Source: Pseudomonadota bacterium
GTDB taxonomy: Bacteria; Pseudomonadota; Gammaproteobacteria; Enterobacterales; Enterobacteriaceae
NCBI GenBank assembly: GCA_018261615.1
Contig: JAGTSE010000007.1
Coordinates: 55,906-119,905, forward strand
Reading direction: 5' to 3'
Length of the DNA: 64,000 nt
This document shows, one piece after another, positions 8,966 through 19,445 of this stretch. The position numbers and the translations under genes were made by a program. The notes below the pieces were generated by a model. That model ran no database searches. It was not told the origin of the DNA and saw only the letters and a program-made list of their open reading frames with translations. Within the stretch, counting starts at the first letter, position 1, and each line of letters starts with the position of its first letter.

Positions 8966-10363
8966 TCAGAAGATGGTGAACGGCGCGATAACCATAAATT
9001 TCACGTCTCGCTCATCCTGGAAGATGTTGCCGTAGCCGCCGCCGTAGCTCGGAATGTCGGAATGGTTGTCGTATTGGGTAAAGTGCAGCTTGAACATCGT
9101 GCCTTTAGCGCGACCATCCTGAACGGTATAAATGGCATCCAGGCTGTAAGCGGACTCTTTCAGGCGGTAGTTTGGATCGTAATACGCATCCGGTGTTGCC
9201 ATAGCGGCCGGCTTCGCATCCCACGCATAGACGTAAGATGCGCCGACTGTAAAGCCAGGCAGGTTCCAGTTCTTCAGGTCATACATCGTGCCGAAGAAGA
9301 GGGCTTTTTCACCGTTGGCATTAAAGTCAGAGCGGTTATCCCACCAGATGTCGAGGCGCCCGTTGGATGACGCATAGGTTGGCGTCATACGTTGCAGGAA
9401 ATATCCTTGCTGGCCGTTAGCTTTGACCAGGGTGCCTTCAAGACGCAAATCGACCTGTCCAATTTTGTAGCCGAAGGTCAACGCTTGCAGCCACGCAGTG
9501 CCGTCATAAATATCGTTCACGCCGCCATTGCTGACTTTGTCGCGGGTACCGTAGAACTGATAGCTGGTGCTGAGCGGGCTGCCAGCCACATCAAATTTGT
9601 AGCTGGCTTTAGCGAAGTATTGATCAACATAGCCTTCCGCCTGGCCAAATGCGGCCTCCAGCACCAGGTCGTTTTTGAAGTCATATTTTGCGCCGAGCGA
9701 GTGCAGGTAGTCGACTTTGGTTTTTCTGTCGTTCTGATAAAACTTATCCATCTCGATATGCCATGGCGACTTGTATTCATTGGTCCACATATACGAGAAG
9801 CTCAGCGCACCTGCATCGCCGTAATCAAAACTTGCCCCAGCTTCCGCCCCCTGGTAGGTACCCGGCATAAAGCTCCAGTGCGGCGCTAACAGTGTTTGGC
9901 CGGTTGGCTGAATGTAACCCGCGCGCGCCCAGACCGGGCCATATTTAAATTTCGCGGCGGCTTTATACAGGCTGATCCCACTTTTATCTCCTGACCAGTC
10001 TTCTTTGTAGGCCTTGTTACTGGAGGAGAAGGCAATTTCGTTCGGATGCGCGCTGTCGCCGTTTTCTGCCATTTCAACCGCGGTAAAAGCCGCAATATCC
10101 AAACCGAACATGTCAGCGACATAGCCAGACTGGAAATCCAGATTGGCATTCCAGGTCGAGTGCGAAAGGTTAGTTTTGTATTTATTTTCCAGAACATCTT
10201 TGCGGTCACGTTCACGCTGCCAGTAATAAATACCGCCCGTGAGCGTGGAATCATCGATAAAACCGGCTGCATGAGCCTGTGGAGATACAACCCAGCCCGA
10301 CATTGCTGTGACACTGGCAATAGCCAGCGCCAGTGCACTACGTTTGCCACTTAACATACGCAT
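8966..10363 (-). CDS. chiP: Chitoporin ChiP (OprD-family outer membrane porin)
   Basis: A substrate-specific outer-membrane channel for chitooligosaccharides. It has 465 residues with a signal peptide ending near QAHAAG, then alternating beta strands, and ends in the outer-membrane signature phenylalanine (APFTIF). The frame is open to 10492, but the ATG at 10363 begins the conserved [15 protein letters not shown] signal and has AAGGAA upstream. In E. coli and Salmonella chiP is repressed by NagC and silenced by the sRNA ChiX pairing near this ribosome site. A NagC-like operator is visible about 110 bp upstream. The downstream partner here is chitobiase. Confidence 0.95.
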   Translation of the reverse strand: MRMLSGKRSALALAIASVTAMSGWVVSPQAHAAGFIDDSTLTGGIYYWQRERDRKDVLENKYKTNLSHSTWNANLDFQSGYVADMFGLDIAAFTAVEMAENGDSAHPNEIAFSSSNKAYKEDWSGDKSGISLYKAAAKFKYGPVWARAGYIQPTGQTLLAPHWSFMPGTYQGAEAGASFDYGDAGALSFSYMWTNEYKSPWHIEMDKFYQNDRKTKVDYLHSLGAKYDFKNDLVLEAAFGQAEGYVDQYFAKASYKFDVAGSPLSTSYQFYGTRDKVSNGGVNDIYDGTAWLQALTFGYKIGQVDLRLEGTLVKANGQQGYFLQRMTPTYASSNGRLDIWWDNRSDFNANGEKALFFGTMYDLKNWNLPGFTVGASYVYAWDAKPAAMATPDAYYDPNYRLKESAYSLDAIYTVQDGRAKGTMFKLHFTQYDNHSDIPSYGGGYGNIFQDERDVKFMVIAPFTIF

Positions 10364-10753
10364 GTGTGATTCCTTCTGGACGCATATAACCCGCCGAGAC
10401 GGCGAGAAAAAAAGCAAAAAGTTTAGGTAGTTATGAAATACCCCCGAAGTAACTACCGGCTCAAGACTATTTTTCGCGTTGCGAATTATCAACGCTTTTT
10501 AGTGAGCAAAATGCAGGATTATGATGGAGTGCACATAATTTGTAGCGCTTTGAAACAAATTACATTAAGCGGTTAAATGATTTATTTAAATGTATTAAAT
10601 CAGCATATAACGCTGATTGTTAACGATTTCATCTTTCATTTATCTGGAATTTGGAATTCATGATCTTTTCCGGCAAGTTAATTCAATATCAATAAGAGAC
10701 GACATTAATTCGCGACACGAATGAATTATGCCGTAATGACCTCTTGAATAAGC
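10364..10753. promoter_or_regulatory. chiP upstream regulatory region
   Basis: A 390-bp gene-free, AT-rich stretch between chiP and the glnS terminator. It contains the chiP leader, a NagC-like palindrome at 10470-10488 and no convincing reading frame. A promoter must lie here, but I cannot fix its -10/-35 elements confidently. Confidence 0.5.
10470..10488. promoter_or_regulatory. NagC-like operator for chiP-chb
   Basis: TTTTTCGC (10470-10477), three bases, GCGAATTA (10481-10488) form an interrupted palindrome of the same design as the operator in the nagE-nagB gap (14931-14951). NagC control of chiP is known in E. coli; the site assignment here is by pattern. Confidence 0.6.
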
Positions 10754-10780
10754 AAAAAAAAACGCCGCTGTTCGCGGCGT
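10754..10780 (-). terminator. Intrinsic terminator of glnS
   Basis: On the minus strand ACGCCGC and GCGGCGT form a seven-pair stem around a five-base loop, followed by a run of T residues. It sits about 30 bp past the glnS stop codon. Confidence 0.9.
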
Positions 10781-10809
10781 TTTAAACTGATTGTCCGTGG
10801 TTGACTTAA

Positions 10810-12477
10810 TCAATCACCCATTTTTGCCCAAGTATCGCGCAGCCCAACAGTGCGGTTGAAGACAGCTTTGGTAGCGCTTGCATAACGGCTGTCGAGGCAA
10901 AAATAACCTTCGCGCTCGAACTGATACGCTTTACCCGCCTGCGCTTCTTTCAGAGATGGTTCGGCATAACCCAGCTTGATCACCAGTGATTCCGGATTGA
11001 TGGTGGCAAGGAAATCGTCCGCCGCGCCCGGGTTCGGTACACTGAACAGGCGATCATAGAGACGGATTTCTATCGGCAACGCATGCTGCGCGCTTACCCA
11101 GTGGATCACACCTTTCACTTTACGGCCATCAGCCGGATCTTTGCTCAGAGTATCCGCATCATAAGAGCAGAAAATGGTAGTGATATTACCTTCGTCATCT
11201 TTTTCCACGCGTTCAGCTTTAATCACATACGCGTTGCGCAGGCGCACTTCTTTGCCCAGCACCAGACGTTTGTACTGCTTATTCGCTTCTTCACGGAAAT
11301 CTGCGCGATCGATCCAGATCTCACCGCTAAACGGCACTTCACGCGTGCCAATCTCCGGTTTATTCGGATGGTTAGGCATGGTGACGATTTCGCTGCTGCC
11401 CTGCGGATAGTTTTCGATAACCAGTTTCACCGGATCGATAACAGCCATTGCGCGCGGCGCATTCTCGTTAAGATCTTCACGGATGCAGGACTCCAGCGAA
11501 GCCATTTCGATGGTGTTGTCCTGCTTGGTCACGCCTATGCGTTTACAGAATTCACGGATGGAAGCAGCAGTATAACCACGGCGTCGCAGACCGGAGATGG
11601 TCGGCATACGTGGGTCATCCCAGCCTTCCACATGCTTCTCGGTCACCAACTGGTTCAGTTTGCGCTTCGACATCACGGTGTATTCCAGATTCAGACGCGA
11701 AAACTCGTACTGGCGCGGATGAACCGGAATGGTGATGTTATCCAGCACCCAGTCGTAAAGACGACGGTTGTCCTGGAATTCCAGCGTACACAGGGAGTGC
11801 GTAATACCTTCCAGCGCATCGCTGATGCAGTGGGTAAAGTCGTACATCGGGTAGATACACCACTTGTTGCCGGTCTGGTGGTGTTCTGCAAATTTAATGC
11901 GATACAGTACCGGATCGCGCATCACGATAAACGGCGATGCCATATCGATCTTCGCGCGCAGGCATGCTTTCCCTTCCTCAAAGCCGCCGGAACGCATTTT
12001 CTCAAACAGCGCCAGGTTCTCTTCTACGCTGCGATCGCGGAACGGGCTGTTTTTACCCGACTGAGTCAGCGTACCGCGATATTCACGGATTTCATCAGCA
12101 GAAAGCTCGTCAACATAGGCCAGGCCTTTGTTGATCAGTTCGATGGCATACTGGTACAGCTTGTCGAAGTAATCCGAGGAGTAGCAGATGTCGCCAGACC
12201 AGTGAAAGCCCAACCATTGCACGTCGTTTTTTATCGATTCGACGTATTCGATGTCTTCTTTAGCCGGGTTAGTATCATCAAAACGCAGATTGCACTGGCC
12301 CTGGTAATCTTGTGCGATGCCGAAGTTCAGACAGATAGATTTCGCATGACCGATGTGCAGGTAGCCATTAGGCTCCGGCGGAAAACGGGTATGGATAGTA
12401 GTGTGCTTACCACTGGCCAGATCTTCATCAATGATCTGGCGAATAAAGTTAGTCGGGCGGGCTTCAGCCTCACTCAT
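10810..12477 (-). CDS. glnS: Glutaminyl-tRNA synthetase
   Basis: A class I synthetase charging tRNA-Gln with glutamine. The ATG at 12477 gives 555 residues, the expected size; the frame is open further upstream but lacks family similarity there. The HIGH motif appears as HIGH in [12 protein letters not shown] near residue 40, and the KMSKS loop as VMSKRKL near 270, followed by the C-terminal anticodon-binding beta barrels. Four tRNA-Gln genes, its substrates, lie about 9 kb away in this window. Confidence 0.97.
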   Translation of the reverse strand: MSEAEARPTNFIRQIIDEDLASGKHTTIHTRFPPEPNGYLHIGHAKSICLNFGIAQDYQGQCNLRFDDTNPAKEDIEYVESIKNDVQWLGFHWSGDICYSSDYFDKLYQYAIELINKGLAYVDELSADEIREYRGTLTQSGKNSPFRDRSVEENLALFEKMRSGGFEEGKACLRAKIDMASPFIVMRDPVLYRIKFAEHHQTGNKWCIYPMYDFTHCISDALEGITHSLCTLEFQDNRRLYDWVLDNITIPVHPRQYEFSRLNLEYTVMSKRKLNQLVTEKHVEGWDDPRMPTISGLRRRGYTAASIREFCKRIGVTKQDNTIEMASLESCIREDLNENAPRAMAVIDPVKLVIENYPQGSSEIVTMPNHPNKPEIGTREVPFSGEIWIDRADFREEANKQYKRLVLGKEVRLRNAYVIKAERVEKDDEGNITTIFCSYDADTLSKDPADGRKVKGVIHWVSAQHALPIEIRLYDRLFSVPNPGAADDFLATINPESLVIKLGYAEPSLKEAQAGKAYQFEREGYFCLDSRYASATKAVFNRTVGLRDTWAKMGD

Positions 12478-12711
12478 CACGGGTTCCTCAAGGCGTAAAC
12501 AAGGTATAACGGCATATGATCTAATAACAGGGCGCAGGAAACAACCTTTACTTATACAAATCAGCGTTGCCCGCTGGAAAGGTAATCGGCTACAGCTTGT
12601 GTTTGTGGGCAGCCTCTCTGCAACAGTGGCAAACAGAGTAAAAAGCGCATTCGTTCCATCGTATCCCCTGTAATAAAGCGGCAGCAATATGGCATTGATT
12701 AAGTGCAGGGC

Positions 12712-12742
12712 AAAAAAAAACGGCGGAGGTTCTCCCCCGCCG
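12712..12742 (-). terminator. Intrinsic terminator of nagE
   Basis: On the minus strand CGGCGG pairs with CCGCCG across a short loop, followed by at least nine T residues. It ends the nagE transcript 30 bp after the stop codon. Confidence 0.85.
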
Positions 12743-12772
12743 CTTAAGGCATTAATGCTTATTCAGGAGCGA

Positions 12773-14794
12773 CTACTTGCCTTTAATCTCGTATAGCGGC
12801 GTTTGACCGGCAACAAGCTGGCCCTGCGCCTTGATAACCAGACCGCTAAAGTCATCGATATTGCTGACGACTACCGGACTAATCATTGAGCGGGCATTGG
12901 CATTGAGGTACGCCAGATCCATTTCCAGTATCGGCTGGCCCGCCACAACTTCTGCGCCTTCTTCCACCAGCCGCGTAAAGCCCTGGCCACCCAATGCCAC
13001 GGTATCGATGCCCATATGCACAACGATTTCAGCGCCTTTTTCGGTTTCCAGGCAGAATGCGTGGTTGGTGTTGAAGATTTTAACGATTGTGCCCGCTGCC
13101 GGAGAAACCACAATGCTTTCGGTCGGTTTCACCGCCACGCCGTCACCAACAGCTTTGCTGGCGAAAGCTTCATCAGGTACTTGATCCAGCGCAACCAGCT
13201 CACCCGTTACCGGCGATACCAGTTCAGCAATCACTGTTGCGTTCGGTACAGCCTGAGGCTTAACACTCGCCACTGGCGCAGCGGCTGGCGCTGCATTACC
13301 TGCAGCCGGTACATGACCGGTAGTCTTCATCGCATTGGCGATTTTTTCCGCCACAAAACCGACAATGATCTGCACGCTGGTTTTGTTCAGACGGATAACG
13401 CCGGTTGCGCCCAAGCGTTTAGCCAGCGCGTCGTTCACCAGTGCAGAATCTTTCACGTTCAGACGCAAACGGGTGATGCAAGCATCAATGCCGGTCAGGT
13501 TATCAGTACCGCCAACTGCGGCAATATACTGACGCGCCAGCCCACTAACATCCTGCGCGGAATCCGCGCTTACGTTTACATCCTGCCCATCCGTTTCGTC
13601 ACCAGCGACAGCCAGCTCACGACCCGGCGTCATCAGGTTAAATTTGGTGATCGTAAAGCGGAAGATCACGTAATAAATAACGAAGAATACCAGCCCCTGC
13701 GGGATCAGCATCCACCACTGGGTTGCCAGTGGGTTACGCGAAGAGAGCACCATATCCACCAGACCCGCACTAAAGCCGAAACCGGCAATCCAGTGCATAC
13801 TCGCGGCAATGAAAACAGAGATACCGGTCAGGATTGCGTGGATGACATACAATACTGGCGCCACGAACATGAAGGAGAATTCCAGCGGTTCAGTAATACC
13901 GGTAAAGAACGCGGCAAACGCGCCGGCCATCATGATACCCAATACTTTAGCTTTGTTTTCTGGACGAGCGCAGTGGTAAATCGCCAGCGCGGCACCGGGC
14001 AGACCGAACATCATGATCGGGAAGAAGCCCGCCTGATAACGACCAGTGACACCGACAACCGCTTTACCGGATTCGATAGACTGTGCGCCGCCAAGGAAGT
14101 TAGGAATGTCATTGATACCAGCAACATCGAACCAGAATACAGAGTTCAGCGCGTGATGCAGACCAACCGGGATCAGCAGACGGTTAAAGAAGGCGTAGAC
14201 ACCCGCACCGATTGACCCCAGTTTCTGGATGTGTTCACCAAAACCTACCAGACCGCTAAACACAACCGGCCAGATAAACATCATGATGAAAGCGACCACG
14301 ATCATCACAAACGAGGTGAGGATCGGCACCAAACGGCGGCCGCTGAAGAAGGAGAGCGCTTTTGGCAACTCGACATTACTGAAGCGGTTGTAAAGTTCAG
14401 CGGCAATAATCCCGACCAGAATACCAATAAACTGGTTTTTGATTTTGCCGAAAGCGGCAGGTACCTGATCCGCTGGAATCTTCTGGATCATGGCAACCGC
14501 AGCAGGCGAACACAGCGTGGTCAATACCAGAAAACCGACAAAGCCAGCAAGCGCAGCAGCGCCATCTTTATCTTTGGACATACCGTAAGCGACACCCACC
14601 GCGAACAGCACGCCCATGTTATCGATAATGGCAGAGCCGGACTGGATGAAAAAAGCCGCCAGTGCGTTTTGCCCACCCCAGCCAACCGGGTCAATCCAGT
14701 AGCCGACGCCCATCAGTATCGCCGCCGCAGGCAGAGTGGCGACAGGCACCATCAGCGCACGGCCAATCTTTTGTAAATAACCTAGAATACTCAC
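12773..14794 (-). CDS. nagE: N-acetylglucosamine PTS permease EIICBA
   Basis: Imports and phosphorylates N-acetylglucosamine to GlcNAc-6-phosphate. It has 673 residues in the order IIC membrane domain (about 1-375), IIB (about 415-500, with the phosphocysteine in GIDACITRLRLNV) and IIA (about 535-670, with the phospho-histidine in VVHMGIDTV). Linkers between domains are Ala/Pro rich. It is transcribed away from nagBACD, and the shared 350-bp gap carries a NagC operator and a CRP site. The complete domain order makes the call secure. Confidence 0.97.
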   Translation of the reverse strand: MSILGYLQKIGRALMVPVATLPAAAILMGVGYWIDPVGWGGQNALAAFFIQSGSAIIDNMGVLFAVGVAYGMSKDKDGAAALAGFVGFLVLTTLCSPAAVAMIQKIPADQVPAAFGKIKNQFIGILVGIIAAELYNRFSNVELPKALSFFSGRRLVPILTSFVMIVVAFIMMFIWPVVFSGLVGFGEHIQKLGSIGAGVYAFFNRLLIPVGLHHALNSVFWFDVAGINDIPNFLGGAQSIESGKAVVGVTGRYQAGFFPIMMFGLPGAALAIYHCARPENKAKVLGIMMAGAFAAFFTGITEPLEFSFMFVAPVLYVIHAILTGISVFIAASMHWIAGFGFSAGLVDMVLSSRNPLATQWWMLIPQGLVFFVIYYVIFRFTITKFNLMTPGRELAVAGDETDGQDVNVSADSAQDVSGLARQYIAAVGGTDNLTGIDACITRLRLNVKDSALVNDALAKRLGATGVIRLNKTSVQIIVGFVAEKIANAMKTTGHVPAAGNAAPAAAPVASVKPQAVPNATVIAELVSPVTGELVALDQVPDEAFASKAVGDGVAVKPTESIVVSPAAGTIVKIFNTNHAFCLETEKGAEIVVHMGIDTVALGGQGFTRLVEEGAEVVAGQPILEMDLAYLNANARSMISPVVVSNIDDFSGLVIKAQGQLVAGQTPLYEIKGK

Positions 14795-14930
14795 TTTTAT
14801 TCCCCCTATGAACCCATCGTGAGCTCACTGAAAACAGTCGTTTTTTATTGTGTAACTAACCTGAAATCACGGCTATTTATTCACTACCCTACAGGCTATT
14901 TTTTCACTACCTTGCAGAGTGTGTGAAAAA

Positions 14931-14951
14931 TTAATTCGCCTCGCAAATTAA
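14931..14951. promoter_or_regulatory. NagC operator in the nagE-nagB gap
   Basis: TTAATTCGC and GCAAATTAA around CTC form an almost perfect palindrome with one mismatch. It matches the known nag operator architecture and resembles the site upstream of chiP. Confidence 0.8.
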
Positions 14952-14960
14952 AAGCATTTT

Positions 14961-14982
14961 TTTTGTGATAAAAATCACTAAC
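14961..14982. promoter_or_regulatory. CRP-cAMP site in the nagE-nagB gap
   Basis: TGTGA-TAAAAA-TCACT (14964-14979) is within one base of the consensus CRP palindrome and lies between the two divergent promoters, as in E. coli. Confidence 0.8.
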
Positions 14983-15145
14983 TATCGTCAATAAGCCTCC
15001 CAGCCGCTAGCAAACAAGCAAAACTTATTTTATGATCAAAAATATCAAGACGGAGTGCTCCCGCTCTGTAACGAATTCAGGTTACGCTTAAGCCGAGCCA
15101 GTAAGCATTCCGCCAACTTTATTCATTTAACTTTTGAGGTGAACA

Positions 15146-15946
15146 ATGAGACTGATTCCCCTGGCGACAGCTGAACAAGTCGGAAAATGGGCAGCCCGCC
15201 ATATCGTAAATCGTATCAACGCATTCAAACCGACGGCAGATCGTCCGTTTATCCTTGGTCTGCCAACCGGTGGGACGCCGCTCACCGCTTACAAAGCACT
15301 GGTTGAGATGCACAAAGCAGGCCAGGTTAGTTTCCAGCACGTTGTCACCTTCAACATGGACGAATATGTTGGCCTGCCGAAAGAGCATCCGGAAAGCTAT
15401 CACAGCTTTATGCACCGCAACTTCTTTGATCACGTTGATATCCCGGCAGAAAATATTAACCTGCTGGATGGCAATGCACCTGATATTGACGCAGAATGCC
15501 GCCGCTATGAAGAAAAAATCCGCTCCTACGGCAAAATTCACCTGTTTATGGGCGGCGTAGGTAACGACGGGCACATTGCGTTTAACGAACCGGCCTCTTC
15601 TCTGGCTTCACGCACACGCATTAAAACCCTGACTCATGACACCCGCGTGGCGAACTCTCGCTTTTTTGACGGCGATGTAAACCTGGTGCCGAAATACGCG
15701 CTGACTGTCGGCGTGGGCACGCTGCTTGATGCAGAAGAAGTGATGATCCTGGTACTTGGCGGTGTGAAAGCACAGGCTCTGCAAGCGGCAGTTGAAGGCA
15801 ACGTAAACCATATGTGGACCATTAGTTGCCTGCAGTTACATCCGAAAGCGGTGATCGTCTGCGATGAACCGTCCACGATGGAGCTGAAAGTTAAGACGCT
15901 GAAATACTTCAACGAGTTAGAAGCGGAAAACATTAAAGGTCTGTAA
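15146..15946 (+). CDS. nagB: Glucosamine-6-phosphate deaminase
   Basis: Converts glucosamine-6-phosphate to fructose-6-phosphate and ammonia, the last step of amino-sugar catabolism. At 266 residues it has the E. coli length. The phosphate-binding GLPTGGTPL loop is at about residues 35-43, the catalytic aspartate in [10 protein letters not shown] at about 72, and the active-site histidine in [11 protein letters not shown] at about 143. It is the first gene of nagBACD, preceded by a GAGGTG ribosome site. Confidence 0.98.
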   Translation: MRLIPLATAEQVGKWAARHIVNRINAFKPTADRPFILGLPTGGTPLTAYKALVEMHKAGQVSFQHVVTFNMDEYVGLPKEHPESYHSFMHRNFFDHVDIPAENINLLDGNAPDIDAECRRYEEKIRSYGKIHLFMGGVGNDGHIAFNEPASSLASRTRIKTLTHDTRVANSRFFDGDVNLVPKYALTVGVGTLLDAEEVMILVLGGVKAQALQAAVEGNVNHMWTISCLQLHPKAVIVCDEPSTMELKVKTLKYFNELEAENIKGL

Positions 15947-16015
15947 TCCAGTTTCCGCTCCGCAAGGCGCAAGGGATGATTGCGGAGCGGTACATATTTG
16001 TAACCGGGGGTCGTT

Positions 16016-17164
16016 ATGTATGCTTTAACCCATTGCCGAATCTATACCGGCCATGAAATTCTGGATAATCACGCGGTTGTGATTGCCAATGGCCTGATTG
16101 AACGTCTTTGCCCACAGGACGAGTTGCCGACGGGAATCGAACAACGCTCGTTGAATGGCGCCATTCTGGCCCCCGGCTTTATCGACGTACAGCTTAACGG
16201 CTGCGGCGGTGTGCAGTTTAATGACACCGCGGAAGCGGTAAGCGTGAAAACGCTGGAAATCATGCAGCAGGCGAATGAAAGATCCGGCTGCACCAGCTAT
16301 CTGCCGACACTGATCACCTGCAGCGACGAATTAATGAAACAGGGCGTGCAGGTGATGCGCGATTACCTAGCAAAATATCCCAATCAGGCGCTCGGTCTTC
16401 ATCTGGAAGGGCCGTGGCTGAATCTCGTTAAAAAAGGCACCCATAACCCGGCGTTTGTACGTAAACCGGAACCTGCGCTGGTCGATTTTCTGTGCCAGAA
16501 TGCCGATGTTATCACCAAGGTCACTCTGGCTCCGGAAATGGCAGGCGACAAAGTCATTCGTCAACTGGCGGATGCAGGCATTGTGGTCTCCGCCGGGCAC
16601 TCTAACGCCACGCTGAAAGAAGCGAAAGCCGGGTTCCGCGCCGGAATTTCTTTTGCGACCCACCTTTATAATGCCATGCCATACATTACCGGTCGTGAAC
16701 CGGGACTCGCTGGCGCAGTGCTCGATGATGTGGATGTTTACTGTGGCGTTATTGCAGACGGGTTGCATGTCGATTACGTTAATATCCGTAACGCTAAGCG
16801 TCTGAAAGGTGACAAACTTTGCCTGGTGACCGATGCGACCGCACCCGCGGGTGCAAACATTGATCAATTTATTTTTGCTGGCAAAACAATATACTACCGG
16901 AACGGGTTGTGTGTGGACGAAAACGGAACGCTGAGCGGTTCCTCCCTGACAATGATTGAAGGGGTACGCAATCTGGTAGAACATGTCGGCATCGCACTGG
17001 ACGAAGCGCTGCGTATGGCAACACTCTACCCCGCTCGCGCCATTGGCGTTGACAACCGCTTAGGCAGCCTCGCCATCGGCAAAGTGGCGAACCTGACCGC
17101 GTTCACACACGATTATAAAATCATCAAGACCATCGTTAATGGCAACGAGGTCGTCACTGCATAA
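16016..17164 (+). CDS. nagA: N-acetylglucosamine-6-phosphate deacetylase
   Basis: Removes the acetyl group from GlcNAc-6-phosphate, giving the NagB substrate and controlling the level of the NagC inducer. It has 382 residues, the standard length. Metal and catalytic residues are visible in HLEGPW (about 129), SAGHSNA (about 195), ATHLYNAM (about 216) and VTDATAP (about 273). It lies 69 bp after nagB and 9 bp before nagC, within one operon. Confidence 0.98.
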   Translation: MYALTHCRIYTGHEILDNHAVVIANGLIERLCPQDELPTGIEQRSLNGAILAPGFIDVQLNGCGGVQFNDTAEAVSVKTLEIMQQANERSGCTSYLPTLITCSDELMKQGVQVMRDYLAKYPNQALGLHLEGPWLNLVKKGTHNPAFVRKPEPALVDFLCQNADVITKVTLAPEMAGDKVIRQLADAGIVVSAGHSNATLKEAKAGFRAGISFATHLYNAMPYITGREPGLAGAVLDDVDVYCGVIADGLHVDYVNIRNAKRLKGDKLCLVTDATAPAGANIDQFIFAGKTIYYRNGLCVDENGTLSGSSLTMIEGVRNLVEHVGIALDEALRMATLYPARAIGVDNRLGSLAIGKVANLTAFTHDYKIIKTIVNGNEVVTA

Positions 17165-17173
17165 AGAGAAAGT

Positions 17174-18394
17174 ATGACATCAGGCGGACAGGCTCAAATT
17201 GGTAACGTTGACCTCGTAAAACAGCTTAACAGCGCGGCGGTTTACCGCCTGATTGATCAACATGGCCCCATTTCGCGCATTCAGATTGCCGAACAAAGCC
17301 AGCTAGCTCCTGCCAGCGTGACCAAAATCACGCGTCAACTGATTGAACGCGGATTGATCAAAGAAGTCGATCAGCAGGCCTCCACCGGAGGCCGCCGCGC
17401 CATTTCCATCGTCACCGAAACCCGCAATTTCCAGGCTATCGGCGTGCGTCTTGGCCGCTATGACACCACGCTGACGCTGTACGATCTGAGCAGCAAAGTG
17501 CTGGCCGAAGAGCACTACCCTTTACCGGAACGCACCCAGGAAACACTCGAGCATGCGCTGCTTAATACCATCAGCCTGTTTATTGAAACCAACCTGCGTA
17601 AGATCCGCGAACTGATCGCCATTTCGGTCATCCTGCCGGGGTTGGTCGATCCGGAAAGCGGCGTCATCCGTTACATGCCGCATATCCAGGTCGAAAACTG
17701 GGGGCTAGTGGAAGCGCTGGAAAAGCGCTTTAAATTGACCTGTTTTGTTGGTCATGACATTCGCAGTCTGGCGCTTGCCGAGCACTATTTTGGGGCAAGT
17801 CAGGATTGCGAAGACTCTATTTTGGTGCGCGTGCATCGCGGCACCGGCGCCGGGATCATCTCCAACGGCCGTATTTTTATTGGTCGTAACGGTAACGTAG
17901 GCGAGATCGGTCACGTGCAGGTCGAACCGCTGGGAGAACGTTGCCACTGCGGCAACTTCGGCTGTCTGGAGACTATCGCTGCGAATGCCGCCATCGAACA
18001 ACGCGTGCGCCATCTGCTGGAACAAGGCTATCAAAGCCGCCTCACGCCAGACGATTGTTCAATTAAAACGATCTGTAAAGCCGCAAATAAAGGCGACACG
18101 CTGGCTTGTGAAGTGATCGAATATGTCGGCCGCCATCTTGGCAAAACCATTGCGATTGCCATCAATCTGTTTAACCCGCAAAAAGTCGTGATCGCAGGCG
18201 AGATTGTTGAAGCCAGTAAAGTCCTGCTGCCCGCCATTGAAGCCTGCATCAATACTCAGGCGCTAAAAGAGTTTCGCAAAAACCTGCCGGTGGTGCCCTC
18301 CACGCTGGATCACCGCTCGGCTATCGGCGCATTCGCGCTGGTGAAACGCGCCATGTTGAACGGTCTGCTGCTGCAACGTTTGCTGGAAAACTGA
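17174..18394 (+). CDS. nagC: NagC, amino-sugar regulon repressor (ROK family)
   Basis: A repressor of nag, chb/chiP and related genes, induced by GlcNAc-6-phosphate. It has 406 residues: an N-terminal winged helix-turn-helix (about 20-80, with the recognition part around APASVTKITRQL) and a C-terminal ROK domain with the zinc motif CHCGNFGCLE near 258. It is autoregulated within nagBACD. Two operator-like palindromes in this window (10470-10488 and 14931-14951) are candidate targets, so the repressor and both amino-sugar blocks lie within 10 kb. Confidence 0.97.
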   Translation: MTSGGQAQIGNVDLVKQLNSAAVYRLIDQHGPISRIQIAEQSQLAPASVTKITRQLIERGLIKEVDQQASTGGRRAISIVTETRNFQAIGVRLGRYDTTLTLYDLSSKVLAEEHYPLPERTQETLEHALLNTISLFIETNLRKIRELIAISVILPGLVDPESGVIRYMPHIQVENWGLVEALEKRFKLTCFVGHDIRSLALAEHYFGASQDCEDSILVRVHRGTGAGIISNGRIFIGRNGNVGEIGHVQVEPLGERCHCGNFGCLETIAANAAIEQRVRHLLEQGYQSRLTPDDCSIKTICKAANKGDTLACEVIEYVGRHLGKTIAIAINLFNPQKVVIAGEIVEASKVLLPAIEACINTQALKEFRKNLPVVPSTLDHRSAIGAFALVKRAMLNGLLLQRLLEN

Positions 18395-18435
18395 CAGGGT
18401 TTATAGTTATTACTTCATTTTTATCCGGACAGTCC

Positions 18436-19188
18436 ATGACCATTCAGAATGTAATCTGTGATATTGACGGCGTGCTGATGCACGATAACGTAGCGGTGCC
18501 TGGCGCGGCAGAGTTCATCACGCGCATCCTTGAGAAAGGAATGCCGCTAGTGCTACTGACAAATTACCCTTCCCAGACCGGCCAGGATCTGGCGAACCTC
18601 TTTATTTCCGCTGGCATTGATGTGCCCGCCAGCGTCTTTTATACCTCAGCCATGGCCACCGCAGATTTTCTCAAGCGGCAGGAAGGGAAAAAAGCCTATG
18701 TCGTTGGCGAAGGCGCGCTGATCCATGAGCTTTATAAAGCAGGCTTTACCATTACCGACATTAACCCGGATTTTGTCATCGTCGGCGAGACCCGCTCCTA
18801 TAACTGGGAAATGATGCACAAAGCGGCCTTCTTTGTCGCCAATGGCGCACGCTTTATCGCCACCAACCCGGACACCCACGGGCGCGGTTTTTACCCTGCG
18901 TGCGGCGCGCTGTGTGCAGGTATCGAAAAGATTTCTGGCCGTAAACCGTTTTACGTCGGCAAACCCAGCCCATGGATCATCCGCGCCGCGCTGAATACGA
19001 TGCAGGCGCACTCGGAACAGACGGTGATTGTCGGCGACAACCTGCGCACCGACATCCTGGCTGGTTTTCAGGCCGGTCTGGAGACCATCCTGGTGCTTTC
19101 GGGTGTTTCGCAAATCGATGATATTGATGCCATGCCATTTCGCCCTTCGTGGATTTATCCCTCCGTCGCGGAAATTGATGTTATCTGA
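18436..19188 (+). CDS. umpH: UMP phosphatase UmpH (NagD)
   Basis: A HAD-superfamily nucleotide phosphatase preferring UMP; in E. coli it drains excess pyrimidine nucleotides. It has 250 residues. The nucleophile motif DIDGVLM is at residues 9-15, the conserved Thr/Asn of LLTNYPSQT at about 42, and the C-terminal VIVGDNLRTDI metal motif at about 195. It is the last gene of nagBACD and is also called nagD. Confidence 0.96.
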   Translation: MTIQNVICDIDGVLMHDNVAVPGAAEFITRILEKGMPLVLLTNYPSQTGQDLANLFISAGIDVPASVFYTSAMATADFLKRQEGKKAYVVGEGALIHELYKAGFTITDINPDFVIVGETRSYNWEMMHKAAFFVANGARFIATNPDTHGRGFYPACGALCAGIEKISGRKPFYVGKPSPWIIRAALNTMQAHSEQTVIVGDNLRTDILAGFQAGLETILVLSGVSQIDDIDAMPFRPSWIYPSVAEIDVI

Positions 19189-19194
19189 CAGAAA

Positions 19195-19218
19195 CCACGT
19201 CTTCGGACGTGGCTTTTC
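19195..19218 (+). terminator. Intrinsic terminator of the nagBACD operon
   Basis: CCACGTC (19195-19201), TTCG tetraloop, GACGTGG (19206-19212), then CTTTTCATTT. It lies 7 bp past the umpH stop codon. Confidence 0.85.
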
Positions 19219-19445
19219 ATTTCGAGCATGACAAAAAAACAACGCCATTCAATAAAAAGCGTTTTATTTTGATGATTCATCAATAATAGAGTTCAATCTG
19301 TACTCTTTTTTCAGCATTCGATAATCACTATTGCGCTTTTTATTTTTATGAACGCAAAAAGCTTGCACGCCCCTGCGCTTTTGCGGCATTTTGAATGCAA
19401 GCACACAACATTGCAGCAATACCCTCAAGGTTAACGGAGAAGTCT

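Larger units (their letters stand above)
14795..15145. promoter_or_regulatory. nagE-nagB divergent control region
   Basis: A 351-bp gap between the divergent nagE and nagBACD operons. Two sites are clear: the NagC palindrome (14931-14951) and a CRP site (14961-14982). In E. coli NagC binds two operators here to form a repression loop; I see only one clear operator by eye. No gene is present. Confidence 0.75.

Noticed and set aside
11083..12498. A 471-codon open frame on the plus strand opposite glnS
   Set aside because: It is a shadow of glnS: antisense to a conserved gene, with no ribosome site or recognisable domain and composition imposed by the opposite strand.
13016..14215. A 399-codon open frame opposite nagE
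   Set aside because: Antisense shadow; the translated product is rich in His/Arg/Asn with no family pattern, and nagE is complete on the other strand.
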